From the NCBI GenBank assembly GCA_903953985.1, contig CAJBLW010000560.1:1-8020 (forward strand): a DNA stretch of 8,020 bases. The letters are read 5' to 3'. The notes beneath the pieces were generated by a model. The model was given only the letters and a program-made list of their open reading frames with translations, had not been told where the DNA came from and made no database searches. Shown here one piece after another: positions 1-6,033 of the stretch. Every line of letters begins with the position of its first letter. Position 1 is the stretch's first letter. Origin of the DNA: an uncultured Burkholderiales bacterium (GTDB taxonomy: Bacteria; Pseudomonadota; Gammaproteobacteria; Burkholderiales; Burkholderiaceae_C). The position numbers and the translations under genes were made by a program.

Positions 1-740
1 ATGGTTTGAATGCCAAAGCCTTTGAGCTTTTCATCGGCCTTGGGGCCCACGCCGTTGATCTTGCGGCAAGCCAGCGGCCAGATCAGGGTTTGCAGGTCGG
101 CCTCATGAACGATGGAGATGCCGTTCGGCTTGTTGAACTCGCTGGCCATCTTGGCGATGAGTTTATTGGGTGCCACGCCGATCGAGCAGGTCAGGCCCGT
201 GGCCTCAAAAATGCTTTTTTGGATCAGCCGTGCCAGCACCCGCCCGCCCTCGCGCTGGCCGCCGGGCACATCAGTAAAGTCGATGTAAACCTCGTCCACA
301 CCCCGGTCCTGCATGACGGGGGCGATGTCCAGAATGATGCTTTTGAAGGTGCGCGAATAGTGCCGATAACGCTCAAAGTCCACCGGCAACAAAATGGCTT
401 GTGGGCAGAGCTTGGCGGCTTTCATCAGGCCCATGGCCGAGCCAATGCCAAACTGCCGCGCCGCATAGGTGGCTGTCGTGATCACGCCGCGCCCGGTGTA
501 GCCCGCGATGCGCGGGAAAAAGTCCACCGGAATGCGGTCCAGCCGCTCGGCAAAGGTCTCTGCGTTCCATTCGCCATCAGGGTAGGCGGCCTGCAGCTTG
601 CCCAGCAGGTCGTCTTCCTTGCGGCGGCCGCCGCCAATGACCACCGGCAAGCCCTTGAGCTGCGGGTAGCGCATCAACTCGCAGGACGCGTAAAACGCGT
701 CCATGTCGAGGTGGGCGATGCGTCGAATAGGCAGGGCCAT
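1..740 (-). CDS. dinB: DNA polymerase IV (Y-family translesion polymerase), 3' end outside window
   Basis: Error-prone Y-family DNA polymerase that copies past lesions in the cytoplasm. The first 246 codons are present and the frame runs off the left edge without a stop. Visible motifs: LDMDAFYAS at residues 11-19, giving metal ligand D12 and steric-gate Y17; TGRGVITTATYAAR near 82-95; catalytic D149-E150 in GVDEVYIDF; and TGLTCSIGVAPNK at 181-193, followed by the helix-hairpin-helix start INGVGPKADEKL near 228-239. An extra stretch of about 35-40 residues (roughly 39-78) lies between the GGG of the fingers region and the RGV strand, where E. coli DinB has a short loop; from memory, Burkholderiales DinB proteins carry a similar insert. 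The ATG at 740 gives the usual short N-terminus before RRIAHLDMD. No clear Shine-Dalgarno or LexA box is seen upstream. The gene lies 88 bases after the lldD-like gene on the same strand and has no metabolic link to the uronate genes. Confidence 0.95.
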   Translation of the reverse strand, partial: MALPIRRIAHLDMDAFYASCELMRYPQLKGLPVVIGGGRRKEDDLLGKLQAAYPDGEWNAETFAERLDRIPVDFFPRIAGYTGRGVITTATYAARQFGIGSAMGLMKAAKLCPQAILLPVDFERYRHYSRTFKSIILDIAPVMQDRGVDEVYIDFTDVPGGQREGGRVLARLIQKSIFEATGLTCSIGVAPNKLIAKMASEFNKPNGISIVHEADLQTLIWPLACRKINGVGPKADEKLKGFGIQT

Positions 741-751
741 GGCGCTTGAAA

Positions 752-770
752 CGGGTGAAGCAGTCACCCG
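752..770 (-). terminator. Hairpin between lldD-like gene and dinB (possible weak terminator)
   Basis: A perfect 7-bp inverted repeat, CGGGTGA (752-758) and TCACCCG (764-770), encloses a 5-base loop. On the minus strand it follows the lldD-like stop by about 58 bases and is followed by only three T's, so it is a poor intrinsic terminator by itself. It ends 11 bases before the dinB start codon. It could separate the metabolic operon from dinB or act in the dinB leader. The rest of this 88-base gap also contains GC-rich partial repeats (GGCC-rich, 785-820) without an obvious single fold. Confidence 0.35.
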
Positions 771-828
771 CTAAGCATAGCGCGGCCCCAATGGGTTTTG
801 GCCTTGCCCAACCCCTGGCCGCGCCTGC

Positions 829-1986
829 TTACCGGCCTGTAGGAAAGGTGCCTGGCAGCAAGATGCTCTTGTCCACCGTGTCCATTTGCGTTCGACCGCA
901 AAAGGCCATGGTCAGGTCCAGCTCCTTGTGGATGATTTCCAGCGCTTTGGTCACGCCTGCTTCGCCCATGGCACCCAGGCCATACAGCATAGATCGGCCA
1001 ATGTAGACGCCCTTGGCACCCAGGGCGCGGGCTTTCACCACGTCCTGGCCGCTGCGGATGCCGCCGTCCATGTGCACTTCGATGCTTTGGCCCACGGCAT
1101 CCACGATGGCGGGCAGGGCTTCGATGCTGGACTGCGCGCCGTCCAGCTGACGGCCGCCATGGTTGCTGACGATGAGGGCGTCGGCACCCGATTGCACCGC
1201 CATGTGGGCATCATCCACGTCCTGAATGCCCTTCAAGATGAGCTTGCCGCCCCAGCGCTTTTTGATCCACTCCACATCGCCCCAATTCAGGCCGGGGTCG
1301 AACTGCGAGGCGGTCCACGAAGACAGGCTGCTCATGTCAGCCACGCCCGTGACATGGCCCACGATGTTGCCAAACTGGCGACGCGGTGTGCCCAGCATGC
1401 CCAAGGCCCAGCGGGGCTTGCTGGCGATGTTGATCATGTTGGCGATCGTCAGTTTGGGTGGCGCAGACAGGCCGTTTTTCAGGTCCTTGTGACGCTGACC
1501 CAGAATTTGCAAGTCCAGTGTGAGCACCAGCGCGCCGCAGTTGGCGGCTTTGGCGCGGTCAATCAAGCGCTCGATGAAGCCCCTGTCTTTCATCACGTAC
1601 AACTGAAACCAAAAGCCTTCACCGGCGTGCTGAGCGACGTCTTCGATGGAGCAGATGCTCATGGTGGACAAGGTGAAAGGCACGCCAAATTTTTTGGCAG
1701 CGCGGGCGGCCAGGATTTCGCCATCGGCATGCTGCATGCCTGTCAGGCCCGTGGGCGCAATGGCCACCGGCATGGCGACTTGCTCGCCCACCATGGTGCT
1801 GGCGGTGCTGCGGTTTTCCATGTTGACGGCCACGCGCTGGCGCAGCTTGATCTTCTGGAAGTCGCTTTCGTTGGCCCGGTAGGTGCTTTCGGTCCAAGAG
1901 CCGCTGTCCGCGTAGTCATAAAACATGCGCGGTACGCGCTTTTCGGCCAAAACGCGCAGGTCTTCTATGGTGGTGATCACGGACAT
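829..1986 (-). CDS. lldD: FMN-dependent alpha-hydroxy-acid dehydrogenase (L-lactate dehydrogenase LldD-like)
   Basis: A 385-residue flavoprotein of the glycolate oxidase / L-lactate dehydrogenase / mandelate dehydrogenase family, which oxidises a 2-hydroxy acid to the 2-keto acid on FMN. Family active-site residues are in place: Y25 in the FYDYADSG segment, Y130 (QLY), D158 and R165 in the LDLQILGQR segment, K252 (LKG), catalytic H276 and R279 in SNHGGRQLDGA, and FMN phosphate-binding DGGIRSG (307-313) and IGRS (329-332). Length is normal for LldD (about 380-390). The start is supported by AGGAGA at 1993-1998 on the minus strand, six bases before the ATG. The gene follows udh after 111 bases, so it may be the last gene of the uronate operon or have its own promoter. 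Substrate is not fixed by sequence: L-lactate is the default, but another hydroxy acid such as glycolate or glycerate fits the context. The symbol marks the family, not a proven substrate. Confidence 0.88.
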   Translation of the reverse strand: MSVITTIEDLRVLAEKRVPRMFYDYADSGSWTESTYRANESDFQKIKLRQRVAVNMENRSTASTMVGEQVAMPVAIAPTGLTGMQHADGEILAARAAKKFGVPFTLSTMSICSIEDVAQHAGEGFWFQLYVMKDRGFIERLIDRAKAANCGALVLTLDLQILGQRHKDLKNGLSAPPKLTIANMINIASKPRWALGMLGTPRRQFGNIVGHVTGVADMSSLSSWTASQFDPGLNWGDVEWIKKRWGGKLILKGIQDVDDAHMAVQSGADALIVSNHGGRQLDGAQSSIEALPAIVDAVGQSIEVHMDGGIRSGQDVVKARALGAKGVYIGRSMLYGLGAMGEAGVTKALEIIHKELDLTMAFCGRTQMDTVDKSILLPGTFPTGR

Positions 1987-2097
1987 GAGGGGTCTCCTGA
2001 GAGTTTTCCAATATAGGTTGGCCCGAATCGTAGCCGCTGGGGAGCGCCCTGGGTGTGAAACTTGGGACAGCAGGTTTGAATTTTCTTGCGGTGTGTT
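1987..2097 (-). promoter_or_regulatory. Gap upstream of lldD-like gene with a possible -10 box
   Basis: This 111-base gap separates udh from the lldD-like gene. On the minus strand it contains TATATT (2010-2015), a 5 of 6 match to a sigma-70 -10 box, 23 bases ahead of the start codon and just upstream of the AGGAGA ribosome binding site. No convincing -35 box lies 16-18 bases further up. I see no TTGT-NNN-ACAA operator here and no T-tailed hairpin. An internal promoter is possible but weakly supported. Confidence 0.25.
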
Positions 2098-2919
2098 TCA
2101 GCCGTGAGGGGCGGCTTTCACAAAAGCCCCGCCCTGGTAGATGGCGACAGGGTCTAGTGTGTCGATGCTTTGTTGGCGTGCTTCCACGGCAGGGCGGAAC
2201 GCGTCGGACGAATCCAGAGGCCGGTAGCCAAGGTGTTTGGCATGGGTGTTGTCCCACCAGGTCGTCTGGTTGTCGGACATGCCGTAAACGATGCTGTGGC
2301 CCACGATGGGCGCGGTCAGGGCCGCCACCACCAGGCGCTCCAGGTCGTCAAAGCTCAACCAAGTGGCCAGCATGCGGCGGTCTTTGGGTTCGGCATACGA
2401 GGAGCCAATGCGCAGGCTTACGGTCTCGATGCCCCAACGGTCCCAATACAGTTGGGCCAGGTCTTCACCAAAGGCTTTGGACAGCCCATAAAACCCGTCG
2501 GGCTTGGGCGGCATGCGGGTGTTGACCACCTCGTCTTGGCGGTAAAAGCCAGTCACATGGTTGGAGCTGGCAAACACGATGCGCTTGACCCCTTGCAGGC
2601 GGGCTGCCTCATACAGGTTGACCATCCCCACGATGTTGCCCGCCAAAATCGGCTCCCAAGGCTGTTCGGTCGAGACGCCGCCCATGTGCACCACCGCGTT
2701 CACGCCTTCGAGCAAGGCCATCATCTGGTCTTTGTCTTCGAGCGAGGCAAGCTGCACCTCTTCGCCCGCACCCGCTGGGTCCAGTTCGCGGCGGTGGCTC
2801 ACTCGCAGCAAGTCGCAATAGGCTTTCAGGCGAGGGCGAAGCTCTTTGCCCAGGTTGCCACCCGCACCCGTGAGGAGCAGGCGCGGAAATCGAATGGGGG
2901 AGGCAGGCGTTTTGAGCAT
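2098..2919 (-). CDS. udh: Uronate dehydrogenase (NAD-dependent, extended SDR family)
   Basis: A 273-residue NAD-dependent dehydrogenase that oxidises D-glucuronate or D-galacturonate at C1 to the aldarolactone, the first step of oxidative hexuronate breakdown in the cytoplasm (EC 1.1.1.203). The Rossmann motif TGAGGNLG is at 17-24. SSNH at 118-121 gives catalytic S119 and H121; YGLSK at 144-148 gives Y144 and K148. S173 and R182 (in EPKDRRMLATW) match substrate-carboxylate residues known in the Agrobacterium enzyme, with the same 25-residue Ser-Tyr spacing. The C-terminal WWDN and FQGG-like (YQGG) segments are also typical of Udh rather than of GalE-type epimerases. Length is normal (about 265-275). 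The start lies 14 bases after the aldolase stop with no clear Shine-Dalgarno, so translation may be coupled. A generic sugar-nucleotide epimerase is unlikely given these motifs and the gudD neighbour. Confidence 0.9.
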   Translation of the reverse strand: MLKTPASPIRFPRLLLTGAGGNLGKELRPRLKAYCDLLRVSHRRELDPAGAGEEVQLASLEDKDQMMALLEGVNAVVHMGGVSTEQPWEPILAGNIVGMVNLYEAARLQGVKRIVFASSNHVTGFYRQDEVVNTRMPPKPDGFYGLSKAFGEDLAQLYWDRWGIETVSLRIGSSYAEPKDRRMLATWLSFDDLERLVVAALTAPIVGHSIVYGMSDNQTTWWDNTHAKHLGYRPLDSSDAFRPAVEARQQSIDTLDPVAIYQGGAFVKAAPHG

Positions 2920-2933
2920 GTGGTTTTTGAGGT

Positions 2934-3698
2934 TCAGGATTTGAAACGACCCGCCAGGGCCGTGGCGCTGTCGCGCAGCACGTTTTGGTCAGCGCCCACG
3001 GCCACAAAGAGGCAGCCTTGCTCAACGTAGTGTTTGGCCAAGGCTTCGTCGCCCGTGAGGATGCCTGCGGCTTTGCCGCAAGCACGGATGCGGGCAATGG
3101 ATTCGTCAATGACTTTCAGCACATCAGGGTGCTTGGGGTTACCCAAGTGACCTAAAGCGGCGGACAAGTCACCAGGGCCGATGAACACGCCATCCACGCC
3201 ATCGACATTCGCAATGGCTTCGATGTTTTGCAGGCCCAGCACGGTTTCGACTTGCAGCAACAGGCAAATTTCTTCGCTGCTGTGATGGGCATAGCCCTTC
3301 ACGCGGCCATAGTGGCTGGCGCGGGGCGCACCCGCATAACCTCGCACGCCGTGCGGTGGGTAACGGGTGTAAGACACCGCTTGTTGCGCTTCTTCTTCGG
3401 TTTGGATGTAGGGCACCAACAGAGATTGCACGCCCACATCGAGCAGGCGCTTGAAGGTCACCATGTCGTTCCACGGCGGGCGCACGATGGCGGTGGTGGG
3501 GCTGCCCTTCATGGCTTGCAACTGCGCCACAATTTCTGTTAGGTCATTCGGGGAATGCTCCATGTCCAGCAGCAGCCAGTCAAAGTTGCAATGCGCCAGG
3601 ATCTCGGTGCTGATGTTGCTGCACAGGTGCGACCACAGGCCAATCTGCTTTTGGCCTGTATGGATCGCGTGTTTGAAATGGTTGATGGGCATGTCCAT
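2934..3698 (-). CDS. garL: HpcH/HpaI-family class II aldolase, probably 5-dehydro-4-deoxyglucarate aldolase
   Basis: A 254-residue metal-dependent pyruvate aldolase with a TIM-barrel fold. In this context it should cleave 5-dehydro-4-deoxy-D-glucarate into pyruvate and tartronate semialdehyde. Family residues are all visible: catalytic H48 (DMEH), R73 (VRPPWND), Q149 and E151 (LQVET) with D177 (GPGDLSAALGHLGNP) as metal ligands, and the TRYPPHGVRG pyruvate-site loop at 111-120. Some stretches (QIGLW, FDWLL, RPPWND) resemble HpaI (4-hydroxy-2-oxoheptanedioate aldolase) more, others (NDL, ALGHLGNPKHPDV) resemble GarL; the enzymes are promiscuous, so the role rests on gudD and udh on either side. 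I chose the ATG at 3698 because GAGGAA lies 7 bases before it; a TTG at 3713 would add 5 residues but would place the start inside that ribosome binding site. The gene follows gudD after 45 bases. Confidence 0.85.
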   Translation of the reverse strand: MDMPINHFKHAIHTGQKQIGLWSHLCSNISTEILAHCNFDWLLLDMEHSPNDLTEIVAQLQAMKGSPTTAIVRPPWNDMVTFKRLLDVGVQSLLVPYIQTEEEAQQAVSYTRYPPHGVRGYAGAPRASHYGRVKGYAHHSSEEICLLLQVETVLGLQNIEAIANVDGVDGVFIGPGDLSAALGHLGNPKHPDVLKVIDESIARIRACGKAAGILTGDEALAKHYVEQGCLFVAVGADQNVLRDSATALAGRFKS

Positions 3699-3743
3699 GG
3701 TGTGATTCCTCAATGGGGGTCAATGTGTGGGGTGGTGTTGATT

Positions 3744-5078
3744 TCAGCGCACCATGCAAGGCATTTTGTTGTTGAACTTCCAGCCGGGGATCAGATATTG
3801 CATCGCGATGGCGTCGTCGCGTGCGCCCAGCCCGTGCTGCTGGTAAATCTGGTTCGCTTTCATGACTGCGTCCATGTCCACCTCGATGCCCAGACCGGAC
3901 TTGGCCGGCACATCGACGTAGCCGTCTTTGATTTGCAAAGGGTCTTTGGTGAGGAACTGGCCGTCTTGCCAAATCCAATGCGTATCGATGGCGGTGACTT
4001 TGCCCGGTGCCGCTGCGGCGCATTGGGTGAACATGGCCAGTGAAATATCAAAGTGGTTGTTCGAATGCGAGCCCCAGGTCAGGTCATACATTTGGCACAG
4101 CTGCGCCACGCGAACCGAGCCTTGCAGCGTCCAAAAATGCGGGTCGGCCAGTGGAATGTCGACCGATTGCAGCTGGATGCTGTGGGCCATCTCGCGCCAG
4201 TCGGTGGCCACCATGTTGGTGGCGGTCAGCAAGCCGGTGGCGCGGCGGAATTCGGCCATCACTTCTCGGCCCGAGAACACGCCTTCTGCGCCGCACGGGT
4301 CTTCGGCATAGGCCATGGTGCTGCGGTGGTCGCGCAAAAGGCGAATCGCGTCTTTGAGCAGCCAGCCGCCATTGGGGTCGAGCGTGATGCGTGCCTTGGG
4401 AAAGCGCTCATGCAGGGCCACCACGGCTTCGACTTCTTCTTCGCCGCGCAGCACGCCGCCTTTGAGCTTGAAGTCCTGAAAGCCGTAGCGCGCTTGTGTG
4501 GCTTCGGCCAGTCGCACCACGGAGGCGGCAGTCATGGCTTTTTCGTGGCGCAGGCGCAGCCAGTCGTCAGCTTGGTCCGGTTCACTGCGGAAGGGCAGGT
4601 CGGTTTGCAGGCGGTCGCCCACATAAAACAGATAGCCCAGCATCTGCACCCGCTGGCGCTGTTGGCCCTCGCCCAACATGGCGCACACCGGCACGTCCAG
4701 GTGCTGGCCCAACAGATCCAGCATGGCACTTTCAACGGCCGTGACGGCGTGGATGGTCGTGCGCAGGTCAAAGGTCTGCTGGCCTCGGCCACCGCTGTCG
4801 CGGTCGGCAAACTGTTGGCGCATGGCCTGCAAAACAGCGTTGTACTGGCCAATCGGTTGGCCTTCAACCATTGGGCGAGCGTCTTCCAGAGTCTGGCGAA
4901 TTTTTTCACCCCCAGGCACTTCGCCCAGGCCGGTGTGGCCCGACGAGTCGGTCAGGATGACGATGTTGCGGGTGAAAAACGGGCCGTGGGCACCACTGAG
5001 GTTCATCAGCATGCCGTCGTGACCGGCGACGGGGATCACCTGCATGCGGGTGATGGTGGGGGTGTGATGGGGAGTCAT
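3744..5078 (-). CDS. gudD: Glucarate dehydratase
   Basis: An enolase-superfamily enzyme that dehydrates D-glucarate (and usually L-idarate) to 5-dehydro-4-deoxy-D-glucarate with Mg2+ in the cytoplasm. The 444-residue protein aligns by eye with E. coli GudD (446) almost end to end. Active-site residues follow with an offset of one: K204/K206 (KLK), metal ligands D234, E265 and N288, N236, D312 of the Asp-His dyad, and H338 (WGSHSNNH). MQVIPVAGHD near 12-21, FADRDSGGRG and the C-terminal PCMVR are near-diagnostic. The ATG at 5078 gives 11 residues before MQVIP, as in E. coli; the frame stays open further up (ATG at 5105, other starts to 5168), but 5105 lies inside the operator-like element at 5102-5112. 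No strong Shine-Dalgarno precedes 5078. The gene follows the regulator gene after 86 bases. Confidence 0.96.
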   Translation of the reverse strand: MTPHHTPTITRMQVIPVAGHDGMLMNLSGAHGPFFTRNIVILTDSSGHTGLGEVPGGEKIRQTLEDARPMVEGQPIGQYNAVLQAMRQQFADRDSGGRGQQTFDLRTTIHAVTAVESAMLDLLGQHLDVPVCAMLGEGQQRQRVQMLGYLFYVGDRLQTDLPFRSEPDQADDWLRLRHEKAMTAASVVRLAEATQARYGFQDFKLKGGVLRGEEEVEAVVALHERFPKARITLDPNGGWLLKDAIRLLRDHRSTMAYAEDPCGAEGVFSGREVMAEFRRATGLLTATNMVATDWREMAHSIQLQSVDIPLADPHFWTLQGSVRVAQLCQMYDLTWGSHSNNHFDISLAMFTQCAAAAPGKVTAIDTHWIWQDGQFLTKDPLQIKDGYVDVPAKSGLGIEVDMDAVMKANQIYQQHGLGARDDAIAMQYLIPGWKFNNKMPCMVR

Positions 5079-5101
5079 GGTGTAGAGATGCGAGTCAATA
5101 G

Positions 5102-5112
5102 ACATCGTACAA
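5102..5112 (-). promoter_or_regulatory. Operator-like site upstream of gudD, degenerate copy of the GntR palindrome
   Basis: On the minus strand this reads TTGTACGATGT. Its first 8 bases are identical to the perfect palindrome at 5950-5960, and the second half-site is degenerate. The first half-site and centre (TTGT-ACG-A) fit the FadR-subfamily pattern. It contains TACGAT (5104-5109 on the minus strand), a 4 of 6 match to a -10 box, with ATGGCC 17 bases upstream as a poor -35 candidate. If that promoter is used, transcription would start near 5097, giving a leader of about 19 bases to the gudD ATG at 5078. A short inverted repeat, AATGGC (5116-5121) and GCCATT (5128-5133), lies just upstream. 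Function is inferred only. Confidence 0.45.
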
Positions 5113-5164
5113 CTTAATGGCGTATTGGCCATTGGGGAAAACGCGGGTGATGGGCAGCGTTGAT

Positions 5165-5896
5165 TCAACCAGGGCTGTCGGGGTCGCTCTTGCGCAGGCG
5201 TTCTCGGCTGTTGGCCAAGTGGGTGCGCATGGCGGCTCTGGCGGCCTCCACGTCCTGCTCCGCAATGGCGTTGTAGATGCTCTCGTGTTCCTGGTTAACG
5301 CGTCGCAGGTAGTTTTGCCGCTCCGGGTCGGTGGTCAGGATGCTGCTGATCCGGGCGCGAGGAATGACGCCCGCACCTAAGGAATGCATCAGGTCGACAA
5401 AGTGGTGGTTTTGGGTGGCTCGGGCAATGCCCTGGTGAAACTGATGGTCTGCCATCACGGCGTCGCGGCCTTCTTCCAGAGCACTGTCGAAGGCTTGAAG
5501 TGACAACTTCAATTCAGACAAATCCTCCGGCGTGCGCCTGACAGCAGCCAAAGCAGCGGCTTCAGTTTCCACGCTGATGCGAAATTCAAGCAGGGCAATG
5601 ACCTCGCGCAGGGTGCCCATGTGCTCGGGGCTGATGCGAAAAGAAGGGTGCTCGCTTTTGGGTAGCACAAAGGTGCCAATGCCATGGCGCGTGTCGACCC
5701 AGCCCGAGGCCTGCAGGCGCGAAATCGCTTCGCGCACCACGGTTCGGCTCACGCCAAAATCTTTCATGATGGCCGCTTCGGTCGGCAATTTGTCGCCAGC
5801 TTTGAGTCGACCGCTGCGGATTTGTTCGGTCGTGGCGTGCACCAGCTGTACCGCCAGGCCGCCAGGCTTTTTCAGTATGGAGATCTGTGCATCCAT
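5165..5896 (-). CDS. GntR-family transcriptional regulator, FadR subfamily (FCD domain)
   Basis: A 243-residue DNA-binding regulator. The N-terminal winged helix-turn-helix spans about 10-78, with LPTEAAIMKDFGVSRTVVREAI in the recognition part and the wing at HGIGTFV (71-77). The C-terminal all-helical FCD ligand domain spans about 95-235, with the metal/ligand set typical of the subfamily: D150 and H154 (ADHQFH), H204 (QEHESI) and H226 (RTHL). Such FCD proteins often bind carboxylates such as uronates, aldarates or lactate. It is transcribed away from the TRAP operon and lies directly upstream of gudD, so it is probably the local repressor, relieved by the uronate or a pathway intermediate. 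The palindrome at 5950-5960 overlaps its likely promoter, suggesting autoregulation. The ATG at 5896 is preceded by a weak AGGGAT. The exact effector, and hence a name such as gudR, cannot be assigned from sequence. Confidence 0.93.
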   Translation of the reverse strand: MDAQISILKKPGGLAVQLVHATTEQIRSGRLKAGDKLPTEAAIMKDFGVSRTVVREAISRLQASGWVDTRHGIGTFVLPKSEHPSFRISPEHMGTLREVIALLEFRISVETEAAALAAVRRTPEDLSELKLSLQAFDSALEEGRDAVMADHQFHQGIARATQNHHFVDLMHSLGAGVIPRARISSILTTDPERQNYLRRVNQEHESIYNAIAEQDVEAARAAMRTHLANSRERLRKSDPDSPG

Positions 5897-5932
5897 GGGT
5901 AATCCCTAGCTGTCCGAATGTCGAAGCTCAAC

Positions 5933-5938
5933 GATAAT
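5933..5938 (+). promoter_or_regulatory. Putative -10 box for the TRAP transporter operon
   Basis: GATAAT on the plus strand matches 5 of 6 positions of the sigma-70 -10 box. The -35 candidate at 17-base spacing (CTGTCC, 5910-5915) is weak, so activation or a different start is possible. A transcript from here would start near 5945, just before the palindrome at 5950-5960, which would then sit over the initial transcribed region, a usual place for repression. The leader to the ATG at 6034 would be about 90 bases. Confidence 0.3.
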
Positions 5939-5948
5939 CATGCTGCTA

Positions 5949-5954
5949 ATTGTA
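5949..5954 (-). promoter_or_regulatory. Putative -10 box for the GntR regulator gene
   Basis: The minus strand reads TACAAT here, a 5 of 6 match to the sigma-70 -10 consensus, overlapping the palindrome at 5950-5960. With an 18-base spacer the -35 would be GCAACA, sharing only its last three bases with TTGACA. Transcription would begin near 5942, giving a leader of about 45 bases before the regulator ATG. The overlap with the palindrome would allow direct autorepression. The weak -35 keeps confidence low. Confidence 0.35.
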
Positions 5955-5960
5955 CGACAA
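5950..5960. promoter_or_regulatory. Predicted operator of the GntR/FadR-type regulator (palindrome TTGT-ACG-ACAA)
   Basis: TTGTACGACAA has perfectly inverted 4-base half-sites around a 3-base centre, matching the general FadR-subfamily operator pattern (TNGTNNNACNA). It lies in the 137-base divergent region between the regulator gene and the TRAP binding-protein gene and overlaps a TACAAT -10 candidate facing the regulator gene. A partial copy sits upstream of gudD at 5102-5112. Binding by the adjacent regulator is inferred from pattern and position. Confidence 0.6.
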
Positions 5961-5997
5961 CTGATGACTTGATGTTGCGCTTTCAATGTTTCAGTTG
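5958..5997 (+). repeat. Inverted repeat in the TRAP operon leader
   Basis: CAACTGA (5958-5964) and TCAGTTG (5991-5997) form a 7-bp inverted repeat separated by 26 bases. The left arm overlaps the end of the predicted operator. TTGATG also occurs twice (5969-5974 and 5995-6000). This could be a leader-RNA fold, a second regulator contact, or chance. Confidence 0.3.
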
Positions 5998-6033
5998 ATG
6001 CCTATTGCCCTCAAACTTTCACAGGAGACCCCC

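Noticed and set aside
373..570. Short minus-strand open frame inside dinB
   Set aside because: It lies in a different frame from the polymerase reading frame that is continuous across the same bases, and it has no recognisable features.
6..749. Open frame on the plus strand at the left edge
   Set aside because: It is antisense to dinB, whose Y-family motifs are unmistakable on the minus strand.
741..828. LexA/SOS box upstream of dinB
   Set aside because: No CTGT-N8-ACAG pattern is visible in the 88 bases before the start codon; SOS control of this gene is not supported by this gap.
886..2016. Long open frame on the plus strand opposite the lldD-like gene (and similar plus-strand frames at 2170-3030 and 4053-5117)
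   Set aside because: They mirror strongly recognisable minus-strand genes in GC-rich DNA, show no protein-family features, and are rich in His/Ala/Gln as expected for antisense frames.
5079..5168. 30-residue N-terminal extension of gudD, overlapping the end of the regulator gene
   Set aside because: E. coli GudD has no such extension, the residues look non-coding, and the region contains the operator-like element; the ATG at 5078 fits better.
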